Shown here: positions 41,010 through 50,269 of the stretch, in pieces
Position numbering within the stretch: the stretch's first letter is position 1
How the letters are laid out: each line of letters opens with the position of its first letter
Source of the DNA: Proteiniphilum sp. UBA5384
GTDB lineage: Bacteria; Bacteroidota; Bacteroidia; Bacteroidales; Dysgonomonadaceae
DNA: 64,000 nucleotides
Assembly: GCF_002410825.1 (NCBI RefSeq)
Contig: NZ_DHOS01000073.1
Location: 48,736-112,735, forward strand
Direction of reading: 5' to 3'
Notes under the pieces: generated by a model
The model's input: only the letters and a program-made list of their open reading frames with translations
Database searches by the model: none
What the model was told of the DNA's origin: nothing
Made by a program: the position numbers and the translations under genes

Positions 41010-42569
41010 TTGGGAGAAGCAAGGAAAATAGAAATCATGGACACCACCCTTCGCGATGGTGAGCAAACCTCGGGAGTCTCTTTTGCCGCGCAGGAAAAGG
41101 TTAGTGTGGTACGGCTCTTGCTCGAGGAGTTGAAGGTCGATAGGGTGGAGGTTGCTTCGGCACGAGTTTCCGAAGGTGAATTCCAGTCTGTAAAGAAGAT
41201 GGCGCAATGGGCACAAGCACACGGATTTATAGATCGTCTCGAGGTGCTCGGATTCGTAGATGGCACTACTTCCCTGGAATGGATTGTAAATGCCGGCTGC
41301 AAAGTGGTCAACTTACTATGTAAAGGCTCATTGAAACATTGTACCTACCAGTTATGCAAATCGCAACAGGAGCATCTGGCAGATGTGAAAAACACTATTG
41401 TCCATGCGCAACGAATGGGTTTGGCAGTCAATCTTTATCTTGAAGATTGGTCCAATGGGATGCGTGATTCCAAAGAATATGTATTCCAGATGATGGACGG
41501 TTTAAAGGATGAGGCTGTCACCCGTTTTATGCTGCCCGATACGTTGGGCGTGCTCAATCCCGACGAAACAAACCGTTTCTGTTCGGAAATGATTGCCCGT
41601 TATCCCGGTCTTCATTTCGATTTTCATGCCCATAACGACTATGACCTGGCCGTGGCAAATGTATATGAAGCCATCAAGGCAGGTGTGCATGGCGTGCATG
41701 TCACCGTGAACGGATTGGGCGAACGTGCCGGCAACGCACCGATCACCAGTGTGGTGGCGCTTATCCACGATCATATGGGGTTACGTACCAATATAGATGA
41801 ATCAAAACTCTATAATGTGAGCAAAGTAGTAGAGAGTTACTCCGGTGTGCGTATCCCTAATAACAAACCGGTAATTGGCGACAATGTGTTTACCCAGGTG
41901 GCGGGTGTACATGCGGATGGCGACAAAAAGAAAAACCTCTATTTCAATGACTTGATGCCCGAACGGTTCGGCCGTTTCCGTGAATATGCACTGGGTAAAA
42001 ATGCGGGCCGTTCCAATATTATTAAAAATCTGGAAGCATTGGGGATCGAACTCGATGATGAGTCAACCCGTAAAGTGACCGCACGTATCATTGAACTCGG
42101 TGATAGGAAAGAAATCGTAAATCTCGATGAACTACCTTATATCGTTTCGGATGTGCTGAAGAACGGGATTGAAAATCAGGATATCAGGATGCTCAACTAT
42201 TCACTTACACTGACTGATGGGTTGAGACCGACCGCCACCGTAAAGATATCTATCAAAGGGGAAGTCTATCAGGAGACTGCTGCAGGAGAGGGGCAATACC
42301 ATGCTTTTTCCAAAGCAATGTACAAGATATACAGGAAATTGAACAAGCCGGCGCCGGAATTGATTGATTATGTGGTAGTGATTCCCCCGGGTGGAAAAAC
42401 CAACGCTTATGTGCAGACCGTGATTACCTGGAAGTTTGATGACAAGGTTTTCAAGACCCGTGCGCTAGATATCGACCAGACCGTAGCGGCCATCAAAGCG
42501 ACAATGAAAATGTTGAATATGATTGAGAGCGGGAATATTCCCAATATGAATTATATGAGATTACCTTGA
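41010..42569 (+). CDS. second LeuA-like synthase, candidate (R)-citramalate synthase, TTG start
   Basis: This 519-residue DRE-TIM protein has MDTTLRDGEQTSGVSF, FDFHAHNDYDLAVANVYEAIKAGVHGVHVTVNGLGERAGN and a LeuA-dimer-like C-terminal domain (TATVKISIKGEVYQETAAGEGQYHAFS). The substrate-side region differs from LeuA: EVASARVSEGE replaces the EAGFP block. The operon has ilvD, ilvB, ilvN and ilvC but no threonine deaminase gene, so a citramalate synthase feeding 2-oxobutanoate via LeuC, LeuD and LeuB is plausible. The first beta-strand (KIEIMDTTLRDG) requires starting at the TTG at 41010, since a stop codon lies at 41001 and the first ATG (41037) is inside the strand. A second isopropylmalate synthase is the alternative. 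Confidence 0.8.
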   Translation: MGEARKIEIMDTTLRDGEQTSGVSFAAQEKVSVVRLLLEELKVDRVEVASARVSEGEFQSVKKMAQWAQAHGFIDRLEVLGFVDGTTSLEWIVNAGCKVVNLLCKGSLKHCTYQLCKSQQEHLADVKNTIVHAQRMGLAVNLYLEDWSNGMRDSKEYVFQMMDGLKDEAVTRFMLPDTLGVLNPDETNRFCSEMIARYPGLHFDFHAHNDYDLAVANVYEAIKAGVHGVHVTVNGLGERAGNAPITSVVALIHDHMGLRTNIDESKLYNVSKVVESYSGVRIPNNKPVIGDNVFTQVAGVHADGDKKKNLYFNDLMPERFGRFREYALGKNAGRSNIIKNLEALGIELDDESTRKVTARIIELGDRKEIVNLDELPYIVSDVLKNGIENQDIRMLNYSLTLTDGLRPTATVKISIKGEVYQETAAGEGQYHAFSKAMYKIYRKLNKPAPELIDYVVVIPPGGKTNAYVQTVITWKFDDKVFKTRALDIDQTVAAIKATMKMLNMIESGNIPNMNYMRLP

Positions 42570-42604
42570 TTGATGTGATGATCCTGATGAATTAGGACAA
42601 CTTG

Positions 42605-42619
42605 TCCCGACCTTCGGGA
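42605..42619 (+). repeat. TCCCGA-N3-TCGGGA palindrome before leuB
   Basis: TCCCGA, CCT, TCGGGA forms a perfect 6-bp inverted repeat, preceded by TTG as in the copy at 4595-4609 (loop CAG there). No U-run follows and the operon continues, so it is not a terminator. Confidence 0.6.
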
Positions 42620-42670
42620 AATAGTGATGATTGGTAAATTGTAATCAACAAATCAGTAAATCAATTTTAT

Positions 42671-43747
42671 ATGCAATTAAATATAGCTGTACTACCGGGC
42701 GACGGAATAGGTCCGGAAATCATGGAACAGGCACTGAATATTACTTTGGCTGTCTGTGAAAAATTTGGTCATTCATTGACCTGTAAAAAAGCTGTCGTGG
42801 GTGCTTGTGCCATCGATGCAACCGGTGATCCTTATCCTGCCGAGACGCATAAACTCTGTATGCAGAGTGATGCCGTTCTTTTCGGCGCTATCGGTGATCC
42901 CAAATATGATAATGATCCCAATGCGAAAGTACGTCCTGAACAAGGATTGCTACGTATGCGCAAACAGTTGGGGCTCTACGGGAATATCCGTCCTGTAATG
43001 ACCTTCCCTTCTCTTATCCATAAGTCGCCTCTGCGGGCTGATTTGGTAGAAGGTGCTGATTTTATCTGTATCCGTGAACTGACGGGCGGTATGTATTTCG
43101 GTCGCCCGCAGGGAAGGAGCGAAGATGGCAATACAGCTTATGATACTTGTGTATATACCCGAGAAGAGATAGAGCGGGTGTTGCATCTCGCCTATAAATT
43201 TGCCGGCCAGCGGCACAAGAAAGTGACGGTGGTAGACAAGGCAAACGTGATTGCTACCTCACGGCTCTGGCGTCAGATTGCACAGGAGATCGCACCTCAA
43301 TACCCCGATATCGAAACCGATTTCCTCTTTGTGGATAATGCCGCCATGCGTATCATCCAGTGGCCTAAAAGCTTTGATGTGATGGTAACCGAAAACCTGT
43401 TCGGTGATATCCTTACCGACGAAGCTTCTGTCATCACCGGATCACTAGGGTTGCTTCCTTCGGCATCAGTAGGATTACATACATCGCTGTTCGAACCGAT
43501 TCACGGGTCTTATCCGCAGGCTACCGGTAAGAATATCGCCAACCCTGTAGCCATGATCCTCTCTGCGGCCCTCATGTTTGAATATGGCTTTAACCTTATG
43601 GAGGAAGGAGCACTTATCCGTGAAGCGGTGAATGCGAGCCTTGAAGCGGGAGTTGTTACTGAAGATATCGCCGATGGCGGAAAAGCATATAGTACCTCTG
43701 AAGTAGGGGAGTGGATTGAAAAATATGTAAAAAATGGACGAAAATAA
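42671..43747 (+). CDS. leuB: 3-isopropylmalate dehydrogenase
   Basis: This 358-residue NAD-dependent decarboxylating dehydrogenase has NIAVLPGDGIGPEIM at the start, RELTGGMYFGRP and the metal and substrate region VTENLFGDILTDEASVITGSLGLLPSAS, then FEPIHGSYPQATGKNIANPVAMI. It makes 2-ketoisocaproate and can act on 3-methylmalate in the citramalate route. Its 3' end overlaps ilvD by 14 nt. Confidence 0.97.
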   Translation: MQLNIAVLPGDGIGPEIMEQALNITLAVCEKFGHSLTCKKAVVGACAIDATGDPYPAETHKLCMQSDAVLFGAIGDPKYDNDPNAKVRPEQGLLRMRKQLGLYGNIRPVMTFPSLIHKSPLRADLVEGADFICIRELTGGMYFGRPQGRSEDGNTAYDTCVYTREEIERVLHLAYKFAGQRHKKVTVVDKANVIATSRLWRQIAQEIAPQYPDIETDFLFVDNAAMRIIQWPKSFDVMVTENLFGDILTDEASVITGSLGLLPSASVGLHTSLFEPIHGSYPQATGKNIANPVAMILSAALMFEYGFNLMEEGALIREAVNASLEAGVVTEDIADGGKAYSTSEVGEWIEKYVKNGRK

Positions 43748-45575
43748 AAATAATTCCGGTTTGCGGAGTGCGACCAGTACGCAAGGGCGTCGGATGGCGG
43801 GTGCCCGTGCTCTCTGGCATGCCAACGGGATGACGCGTGAGCAGATGGGCAGGCCCATTATTGCGATCGTCAACTCTTTTACGCAATTTGTGCCCGGCCA
43901 TGTGCATCTGCATGGAATCGGGCAACTGGTGAAACAGGAAGTCGAGAAATTAGGTTGTTTTGCAGCCGAATTTAACACAATTGCTGTGGATGACGGGATT
44001 GCAATGGGACACGACGGTATGTTGTACTCACTGCCGTCACGCGACCTGATCGCCGATTCGGTAGAATATATGGTGAACGCCCACAAGGCCGATGCGATGA
44101 TCTGTATCAGTAACTGTGACAAGATCACGCCGGGTATGCTGATTGCTGCCATGCGGTTGAACATACCTGCGATCTTTGTATCGGGAGGACCTATGGAAGC
44201 AGGAAAAATCGGTGAAGAACAGGTCGACCTGATCGATGCCATGATCGAGTCGGCGGACGAATCAATCTCCGATGAAAGGGTGGAACAACTCGAACAGCTG
44301 GCTTGTCCTACCTGTGGATCCTGTTCAGGTATGTTCACTGCCAACTCCATGAACTGCCTCAATGAAGCGATCGGATTGGCCTTACCCGGAAATGGTACCA
44401 TTTTGGCGACACATGTCAACCGCAAGCAACTGTTTATAGATGCAGCGCATCAGATCGTGGAAAATGCCTTTAAATACTACTTTGATGGTGATGAATCGGT
44501 ATTGCCTCGGAATATCGCTACCCGTAAAGCATTTCTGAATGCCATGACGCTCGATATCGCCATGGGGGGATCCACGAATACGATCCTCCATACACTGGCT
44601 ATCGCCCATGAAGGGGAAATAGATTTTACTTTGGATGATATTGATGCCCTTTCACGTAGGGTACCCTGCATCTGCAAGGTGGCGCCTAACTCAAAAAAAT
44701 ACCATATTCAGGATGTAAACCGGGCAGGAGGAATTTTGGGTATACTCAATGAACTCGCCAAATCAGAACTTGTGGATACCTCGGTACACCGTGCCGACGG
44801 ACATACCCTGGCTGAGGCATTGTCAGCATACGATATTACCAATGGGAGCCCCGGTGTAGAAGCGCTCAGAATCTATTCGTCCGCACCCGGTAACCGGTAT
44901 AATATTGTAATGGCATCGCAGAACGCACAGTTCAAAGAACTGGATACCGACAGGGAGAATGGTTGTATCAGGAATATAGAACATGCTTATACCAAAGATG
45001 GTGGACTGGCCATCCTGAAAGGAAATATTGCAGAAAACGGCTGCGTGGTAAAGACGGCCGGCGTAGATGAGAGCATTTGGAAATTTAGCGGCAAAGCCAA
45101 AGTGTTTCATTCTCAGGATGATGCCTGTACAGGTATACTGAATGGTGACGTGCAGGCCGGTGATGTGGTTGTAATCGTGTACGAAGGCCCCAAAGGGGGA
45201 CCCGGAATGCAGGAGATGCTTTATCCTACGTCCTATATCAAAGCCCGGCATCTGGGTGCCGAATGTGCGTTGATTACCGATGGGCGTTTTTCGGGTGGTA
45301 CCTCAGGGCTCTCTATCGGCCATGTCTCTCCCGAGGCGGCTGCAGGCGGCAGTATCGGACTGGTACGGGAGGGCGACATCATCGAAATAGATATCCCTTC
45401 CCGTTCCATCAATTTAAAAATATCGGACGAAGAACTTCAGGAGAGAAGACGGCAGGAAGAAGCCAAAGGAGAAAATGCCTTTAAACCCCGGCGCGACAGG
45501 GTAATTTCGAAGGCATTGAAAGCGTACGCCGCTTTTGTAAGTTCGGCCGACCTTGGGGCAGTAAGAATCATTTAA
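43734..45575 (+). CDS. ilvD: dihydroxy-acid dehydratase
   Basis: This 613-residue Fe-S dehydratase is shared by the isoleucine and valine pathways. Cluster ligands lie in CISNCDKITPGM and ACPTCGSCSGMFTANSMNCL, with GGSTNTILH, GPKGGPGMQEML and DGRFSGGTSGLSIGHVSPEAA further on. The ATG at 43734 lies inside the leuB reading frame, implying translational coupling. Confidence 0.97.
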   Translation: MDENKNNSGLRSATSTQGRRMAGARALWHANGMTREQMGRPIIAIVNSFTQFVPGHVHLHGIGQLVKQEVEKLGCFAAEFNTIAVDDGIAMGHDGMLYSLPSRDLIADSVEYMVNAHKADAMICISNCDKITPGMLIAAMRLNIPAIFVSGGPMEAGKIGEEQVDLIDAMIESADESISDERVEQLEQLACPTCGSCSGMFTANSMNCLNEAIGLALPGNGTILATHVNRKQLFIDAAHQIVENAFKYYFDGDESVLPRNIATRKAFLNAMTLDIAMGGSTNTILHTLAIAHEGEIDFTLDDIDALSRRVPCICKVAPNSKKYHIQDVNRAGGILGILNELAKSELVDTSVHRADGHTLAEALSAYDITNGSPGVEALRIYSSAPGNRYNIVMASQNAQFKELDTDRENGCIRNIEHAYTKDGGLAILKGNIAENGCVVKTAGVDESIWKFSGKAKVFHSQDDACTGILNGDVQAGDVVVIVYEGPKGGPGMQEMLYPTSYIKARHLGAECALITDGRFSGGTSGLSIGHVSPEAAAGGSIGLVREGDIIEIDIPSRSINLKISDEELQERRRQEEAKGENAFKPRRDRVISKALKAYAAFVSSADLGAVRII

Positions 45576-45619
45576 GATAAGAGATACAATTTTAGGTTCA
45601 AGTTTAAAGAGAAGAGTGT

Positions 45620-47344
45620 ATGGACAAAACTATTCAAACGGAAACTATTCCCGGGAGTGAAATACTTATTCGTTCACTGCTCGCCGAAGGAGTAGACACC
45701 ATATTCGGCTATCCGGGTGGAGCTATCATGCCCGTATTCGATGCCTTGTATGATCATAAGAATGAGATCCGGCACATCCTGGTACGTCATGAACAGGGAG
45801 CGCTCCATGCAGCGCAGGGATATGCCAGGGTCTCGGAAAAGGTGGGTGTAGCCCTTGTTACATCCGGTCCCGGTGCAACCAATGCCATCACCGGTATCAC
45901 CGATGCCATGATGGATAGTACCCCGTTGGTGGTGATCTCGGGACAAGTCAATTCCACCCTGCTGGGTTCAGATGCTTTTCAGGAGGCCGATGTGATCGGC
46001 GTCACTCAACCCATTACCAAATGGGCTTACCAGGTACGGCGAGCGGAAGATATCGCATGGGCGGTTTCAAGGGCATTCTATATTGCTTCAAGTGGACGTC
46101 CCGGACCGGTGGTGCTTGATATAGCCAAAGACGCACAGGTGCTGAAATGCGGTTTTGTGTATGAGAAAACGACCTTCCTGCGGAGCTATCATCCGCTACC
46201 GCAAGTGGAAGAAGATAAGATAAAAAAAGCAGCCGACATTATCAACAATGCCAAAAAGCCGTTGGCCCTGGTAGGACAGGGGGTAATCCTTGGAAAAGCT
46301 GAAAAAGAATTATGCGCTTTCCTGGAAAAAGGAGGTATTCCGTTTGGGTCTACTATTCTGGGACTCTCAGCCATGCCTTCCGATCATCCCCTGAATCAGG
46401 GTATGCTGGGTATGCACGGCAATGTGGCACCCAACATGAAGACCAATGAGTGTGATGTGCTGATTGCTATAGGAATGCGGTTCGACGACCGGGTGACAGG
46501 TGATCTGAAAACCTATGCCAGACAGGCAAAGGTAATCCATTTCGATATAGACTTGGCCGAAATGGACAAGAATGTGAAAACTACTGTAAAAGTACTGGGT
46601 GATGCAAAACAAACATTACCAATGGTAACCGCATTGCTCGAAAAGAAATCATACCCCGAATGGACCGGAGAGTTTAAATCCTACGAGCAAAAGGAATTTG
46701 ACTGTATCATCAAAAATGAACTTTATCCCGAAAATGGGGGAGCAATAAAAATGGGCGAGGTGGTGAACAAAGTGACCGAAGCCACCCACAATAAAGCTGT
46801 CTGCGTCACCGATGTAGGACAACACCAGATGATGGCTACCCGCTATTTCAAATACAATCAATCACGCAGTATGGTCACCTCGGGTGGATTAGGTACGATG
46901 GGATTTGGCTTGCCTGCCGGTATCGGAGCCAAATATGGTGCTCCCGACAGGACGGTCTGTGTCTTCGTCGGAGATGGTGGGTTACAGATGACGATCCAGG
47001 AATTCGGTACTATTATGGAATATGGTATAGATGTGAAAATTATCCTGCTGAACAATAATTTCCTGGGGATGGTGCGCCAATGGCAGGAACTTTTTTTTGA
47101 CGAGCGCTATTCGGAAACACATCTGAAGAATCCCGACTTTGTAAAGATTGCCGATGCTTATAATATAAAAGGACGCAAAGTGACTCAGCGTGCCGAACTT
47201 GATGAAGCTATACAGGAGATGCTGGCACACAAAGGAGCATACCTGCTTGAGGTGTTGGTGGAGACCAAAGGAATGGTCTATCCGATGGTACCTGCGGGTG
47301 GAACAATTACCAATATACTGTTGGGGAACGGGCATACTTTGTGA
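45620..47344 (+). CDS. ilvB: acetolactate synthase large subunit
   Basis: This 574-residue thiamine-diphosphate enzyme has the catalytic Glu in LVRHEQGALHAAQGYAR. The ThDP/Mg motif is GDGGLQMTIQEFGTIMEYGIDVKIILLNNNFLG near the C-terminus. GYPGGAIMPVFDAL marks the N-terminal domain. It makes acetolactate or acetohydroxybutyrate. It is followed by ilvN. Confidence 0.97.
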   Translation: MDKTIQTETIPGSEILIRSLLAEGVDTIFGYPGGAIMPVFDALYDHKNEIRHILVRHEQGALHAAQGYARVSEKVGVALVTSGPGATNAITGITDAMMDSTPLVVISGQVNSTLLGSDAFQEADVIGVTQPITKWAYQVRRAEDIAWAVSRAFYIASSGRPGPVVLDIAKDAQVLKCGFVYEKTTFLRSYHPLPQVEEDKIKKAADIINNAKKPLALVGQGVILGKAEKELCAFLEKGGIPFGSTILGLSAMPSDHPLNQGMLGMHGNVAPNMKTNECDVLIAIGMRFDDRVTGDLKTYARQAKVIHFDIDLAEMDKNVKTTVKVLGDAKQTLPMVTALLEKKSYPEWTGEFKSYEQKEFDCIIKNELYPENGGAIKMGEVVNKVTEATHNKAVCVTDVGQHQMMATRYFKYNQSRSMVTSGGLGTMGFGLPAGIGAKYGAPDRTVCVFVGDGGLQMTIQEFGTIMEYGIDVKIILLNNNFLGMVRQWQELFFDERYSETHLKNPDFVKIADAYNIKGRKVTQRAELDEAIQEMLAHKGAYLLEVLVETKGMVYPMVPAGGTITNILLGNGHTL

Positions 47345-47384
47345 AAGTAAAAGTTAAGAGTGAAAATTAAAAATTAAAAGTAAG
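47343..47384 (+). repeat. heptamer tandem repeat between ilvB and ilvN
   Basis: Six 7-nt units fill the whole spacer: GAAAGTA, AAAGTTA, AGAGTGA, AAATTAA, AAATTAA, AAGTAAG. The pattern resembles the heptamer repeats of the efflux operon (54254-54302 and others). Confidence 0.65.
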
Positions 47385-47385
47385 C

Positions 47386-47961
47386 ATGGACGGGAATAAA
47401 ATATTATATACTATCACTATTTTCTCAGAAAATACGGTAGGAGTTCTCAATCAGATTACAACCATCTTTACCCGCAGGCAACTCAATATCGAGACATTGT
47501 CGGTATCGCCATCTGCTATCAGGGGAATCCATAAATTCACTATTACTACCTTCTCGGATGACGAAGAGGTGATGAAAAAGCTGGTACGGTTGATCGACAA
47601 GCGGGTGGATATATTGAAAGCCTATTTCAATACCGACGAAGATCTGGTACATCAGGAACTGGCACTTTATAAACTTTCGACCGATAAGGTAATGGAACAT
47701 GGTTCCATTGAATACCTGGTGAGAAAATACAATATCCGTATCTTGGAGGTGAATGAAGATTGTGTGGTCTTTTTAAAGGCGGGACATTATGAAGAGACTC
47801 AAAGTCTTTTTGAAGAATTGGCGGAGACCATTGGCGTGTTGCAATTCGTCCGCTCGGGAAGGATTGCCATCACCAAGTCGAAGGTAGAACGCCTGAGTGA
47901 TATGTTGTCCAAATGGGAACAGCAGAGGATCGACTTGCAAAAAGCGGAAAATGCAGTATAA
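47386..47961 (+). CDS. ilvN: acetolactate synthase small (regulatory) subunit
   Basis: This 191-residue protein has an N-terminal ACT domain (YTITIFSENTVGVLNQITTIFTRRQLNIETLSVSPS) that binds valine or other feedback ligands, and a C-terminal ACT-like half (YLVRKYNIRILEVNEDCVVFL...IAITKSK). It activates and regulates IlvB. The gene is also called ilvH in some species. Confidence 0.95.
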   Translation: MDGNKILYTITIFSENTVGVLNQITTIFTRRQLNIETLSVSPSAIRGIHKFTITTFSDDEEVMKKLVRLIDKRVDILKAYFNTDEDLVHQELALYKLSTDKVMEHGSIEYLVRKYNIRILEVNEDCVVFLKAGHYEETQSLFEELAETIGVLQFVRSGRIAITKSKVERLSDMLSKWEQQRIDLQKAENAV

Positions 47962-47984
47962 AATCAATAAAAATAGAAACAAAA

Positions 47985-49031
47985 ATGGCAAAAATGAATT
48001 TTGGCGGGGTAGAAGAAAATGTAGTTACCCGCGATGAATTTCCCTTGGAGAAAGCACGGGAAGTATTGAAAGATGAAACAATAGCAGTGATCGGCTATGG
48101 AGTGCAAGGCCCCGGACAGTCGCTTAACCTGCGTGATAATGGATTCAATGTAATTATAGGTCAGCGGAAGGAAAGTAAGACCTGGGATAAAGCGGTAGCC
48201 GATGGATGGGTGCCTGGTGAAACGCTCTTCGAAATTGAAGAGGCGTGCGAACGGGGTACCATCATTCAGTACTTGCTTTCTGATGCGGCACAAATTGCCC
48301 TGTGGCCCACGGTAAAGAAACATCTGACTGCGGGGAAGGCTCTTTATTTCTCTCATGGTTTTGGTATTACCTATAAAGAACGTACCGGTATCATCCCGCC
48401 TGCTGACGTGGACGTGATCTTAGTAGCTCCTAAAGGATCGGGGACAAGCCTTCGGAAAATGTTTTTAGAAGGACGTGGCCTTAATTCAAGCTATGCCATC
48501 TATCAGGATGCTACGGGAAAAGCATTCGACCGCGTGATCGCCCTTGGGATAGGTGTAGGATCGGGATATCTTTTTGAAACCGACTTCAAACGTGAGGTAT
48601 ATTCCGACCTTACCGGTGAACGGGGTACGCTGATGGGCGCTATCCAAGGCCTGTTGCTGGCTCAGTATGAAGTATTACGTGAAAATGGACATACCCCTTC
48701 TGAAGCATTCAACGAAACGGTAGAAGAACTTACCCAGTCATTGATGCCGTTATTCGCCGAGAAAGGGATGGACTGGATGTATGCCAACTGTTCCACTACC
48801 GCACAACGGGGTGCGCTCGATTGGATGGGACCGTTCCATGATGCTGCTAAGCCTGTCTTTCAGAAACTCTATGAGGAAGTAGCCTGCGGTAATGAAGCAC
48901 AACGCTCTATCGATAGTAATTCACAAGCTGATTATCGGGAAAAACTGGAAGAGGAGCTGAAAACCCTTCGCGAAAGTGAAATGTGGCAGACCGGAGCCGT
49001 CGTGAGAAAATTGCGTCCGGAGAATAATTGA
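47985..49031 (+). CDS. ilvC: ketol-acid reductoisomerase
   Basis: The 348-residue enzyme starts MAKMNFGGVEENVVTRDEFPL; an upstream in-frame ATG at 47913 overlaps ilvN and is not used. The Rossmann motif is VIGYGVQGPGQSLNLRDNG, differing from the common GSQGHAHALNL by Pro and Gly, followed by GQRKESKTWDKA, the cofactor-specificity loop. Knotted C-terminal domain blocks are EVYSDLTGERGTLMGAIQGLL and ANCSTTAQRGALDW. It converts acetohydroxy acids to dihydroxy acids. Last gene of the operon. Confidence 0.96.
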   Translation: MAKMNFGGVEENVVTRDEFPLEKAREVLKDETIAVIGYGVQGPGQSLNLRDNGFNVIIGQRKESKTWDKAVADGWVPGETLFEIEEACERGTIIQYLLSDAAQIALWPTVKKHLTAGKALYFSHGFGITYKERTGIIPPADVDVILVAPKGSGTSLRKMFLEGRGLNSSYAIYQDATGKAFDRVIALGIGVGSGYLFETDFKREVYSDLTGERGTLMGAIQGLLLAQYEVLRENGHTPSEAFNETVEELTQSLMPLFAEKGMDWMYANCSTTAQRGALDWMGPFHDAAKPVFQKLYEEVACGNEAQRSIDSNSQADYREKLEEELKTLRESEMWQTGAVVRKLRPENN

Positions 49032-49070
49032 TTACTGCAATACTGAATATAAATACGGTAATTTAAAAAA

Positions 49071-49106
49071 GAAAGAGCCCGACAGACCGTCAGGCTCTTT
49101 CTTTTT
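49071..49106 (+). terminator. bidirectional terminator between ilvC and pdxA
   Basis: GAAAGAGCC (49071-49079) pairs with GGCTCTTTC (49093-49101), with GAC/GTC pairing inside. TTTTT follows on the plus strand, and an A-run precedes (T-run on the minus strand). It can end both ilvC and the convergent pdxA transcript. Confidence 0.9.
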
Positions 49107-49116
49107 ATCCCAGATC

Positions 49117-50214
49117 CTACATCTCTTCTTCTTGGGTAAGATCCAGTTTCTCGTCGTCTTTACCCCGGTCGAAGAACATTTTTTTCAGTGGATTTTTGCG
49201 GGCTTCGTCATAAGCCTGCCTGTTCCTGAAAACATCAATACCCATATAAATAGCCTGGCGGAACGACTCATCGGAAGCCATGTTTTTTCCCGCAATATCA
49301 TAAGCAGTACCATGATCGGGCGAAGTACGCACGATCGGTAAGCCTGCCGTATAATTGACGCCCGAATCCATGGCGAGGGTCTTGAAAGGAATCAGCCCCT
49401 GGTCGTGGTACATCGCCAGGATGGCATCGAACTCCTTGAATCGTCCCGATCCAAAGAAACCGTCGGCCGGGAATGGCCCTGCACAGAGTATCCACTGGTC
49501 CTGTGCTTCCTTTACTGCGGGCGCAATGATCTCATTTTCCTCTTTTCCCAACAGTCCGTTTTCTCCGGCATGTGGATTTAGTCCCAATACGGCAATACGT
49601 GGGTTTTCTACCCTGAAATCACGTTTCAACGTGTAATCAAGGGTTTTCAGTTTTTCCATAATCAATTCCTTGGAGAGTTTTGACGAGACCTCCGAAAGAG
49701 GAACATGAGTAGTGGCTAATGCCACGCGCATTGTTTCCGTTGCCATGATCATCAATGCCTTTTCCCGGTTTACGGCAAAACGCTCTTCTAAAAATTCGGT
49801 ATGTCCGGGAAATTGAAAGCGATCATTTTGAATAGAGTCTTTATTGATGGGAAGCGTGACTAATACGTCTATTTTACCATTGGCCAGATCCTGACAAGCA
49901 ACATCCAGCGCCGTATAAGCTGCGCCCCCGGACTCGGTGCTTGCCGATCCGAGTTCTATCTTGATTTCTTCCTTGATGCAATTGACCAGATTGATTTTCC
50001 CTTCATGGGACTCTTCTACCTTGGAGATAATATGAAAATTAGGTGTATCACTGTTGAGTACTTTGCGGTGATAAGACGCCGATTTGGATGAACCGTACAC
50101 TATAGGGTGGAACAGCTCGAGTATTCTGGCATCGGAGAAGGTTTTCAGTAGAATCTCATATCCTACGCCATTCACATCACCATGCGTGATGCCCACCTTG
50201 ATTAAATCTGACAT
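49117..50214 (-). CDS. pdxA: 4-hydroxythreonine-4-phosphate dehydrogenase
   Basis: This 365-residue enzyme of the DXP-dependent pyridoxal phosphate pathway begins MSDLIKVGITHGDVNGVGYEILLKTF. Metal-binding His residues lie in FPGHTEFL, LNPHAGENG and MYHDQGLIPFK, and the TSPDHGTAYDIAGKN block is near the C-terminus. A 30-residue charged C-terminal extension (FFDRGKDDEKLDLTQEEEM) is extra. It follows the DUF4837 gene and rlmN on the same strand. Confidence 0.95.
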   Translation of the reverse strand: MSDLIKVGITHGDVNGVGYEILLKTFSDARILELFHPIVYGSSKSASYHRKVLNSDTPNFHIISKVEESHEGKINLVNCIKEEIKIELGSASTESGGAAYTALDVACQDLANGKIDVLVTLPINKDSIQNDRFQFPGHTEFLEERFAVNREKALMIMATETMRVALATTHVPLSEVSSKLSKELIMEKLKTLDYTLKRDFRVENPRIAVLGLNPHAGENGLLGKEENEIIAPAVKEAQDQWILCAGPFPADGFFGSGRFKEFDAILAMYHDQGLIPFKTLAMDSGVNYTAGLPIVRTSPDHGTAYDIAGKNMASDESFRQAIYMGIDVFRNRQAYDEARKNPLKKMFFDRGKDDEKLDLTQEEEM

Positions 50215-50269
50215 GTATATATGTTAATTAAAAATGTATTATGGATAAAAATCCGTGATGAATTAATGA

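Noticed and set aside
43475..44425. 316-codon open frame antisense to leuB and ilvD
   Set aside because: It spans the overlap of two conserved genes in the opposite direction and shows only biased shadow composition (Ser, Ile, Cys runs).
47913..47984. Upstream ATG for ilvC
   Set aside because: It lies inside ilvN and adds 24 residues not typical of the enzyme; the ATG at 47985 gives the family N-terminus.
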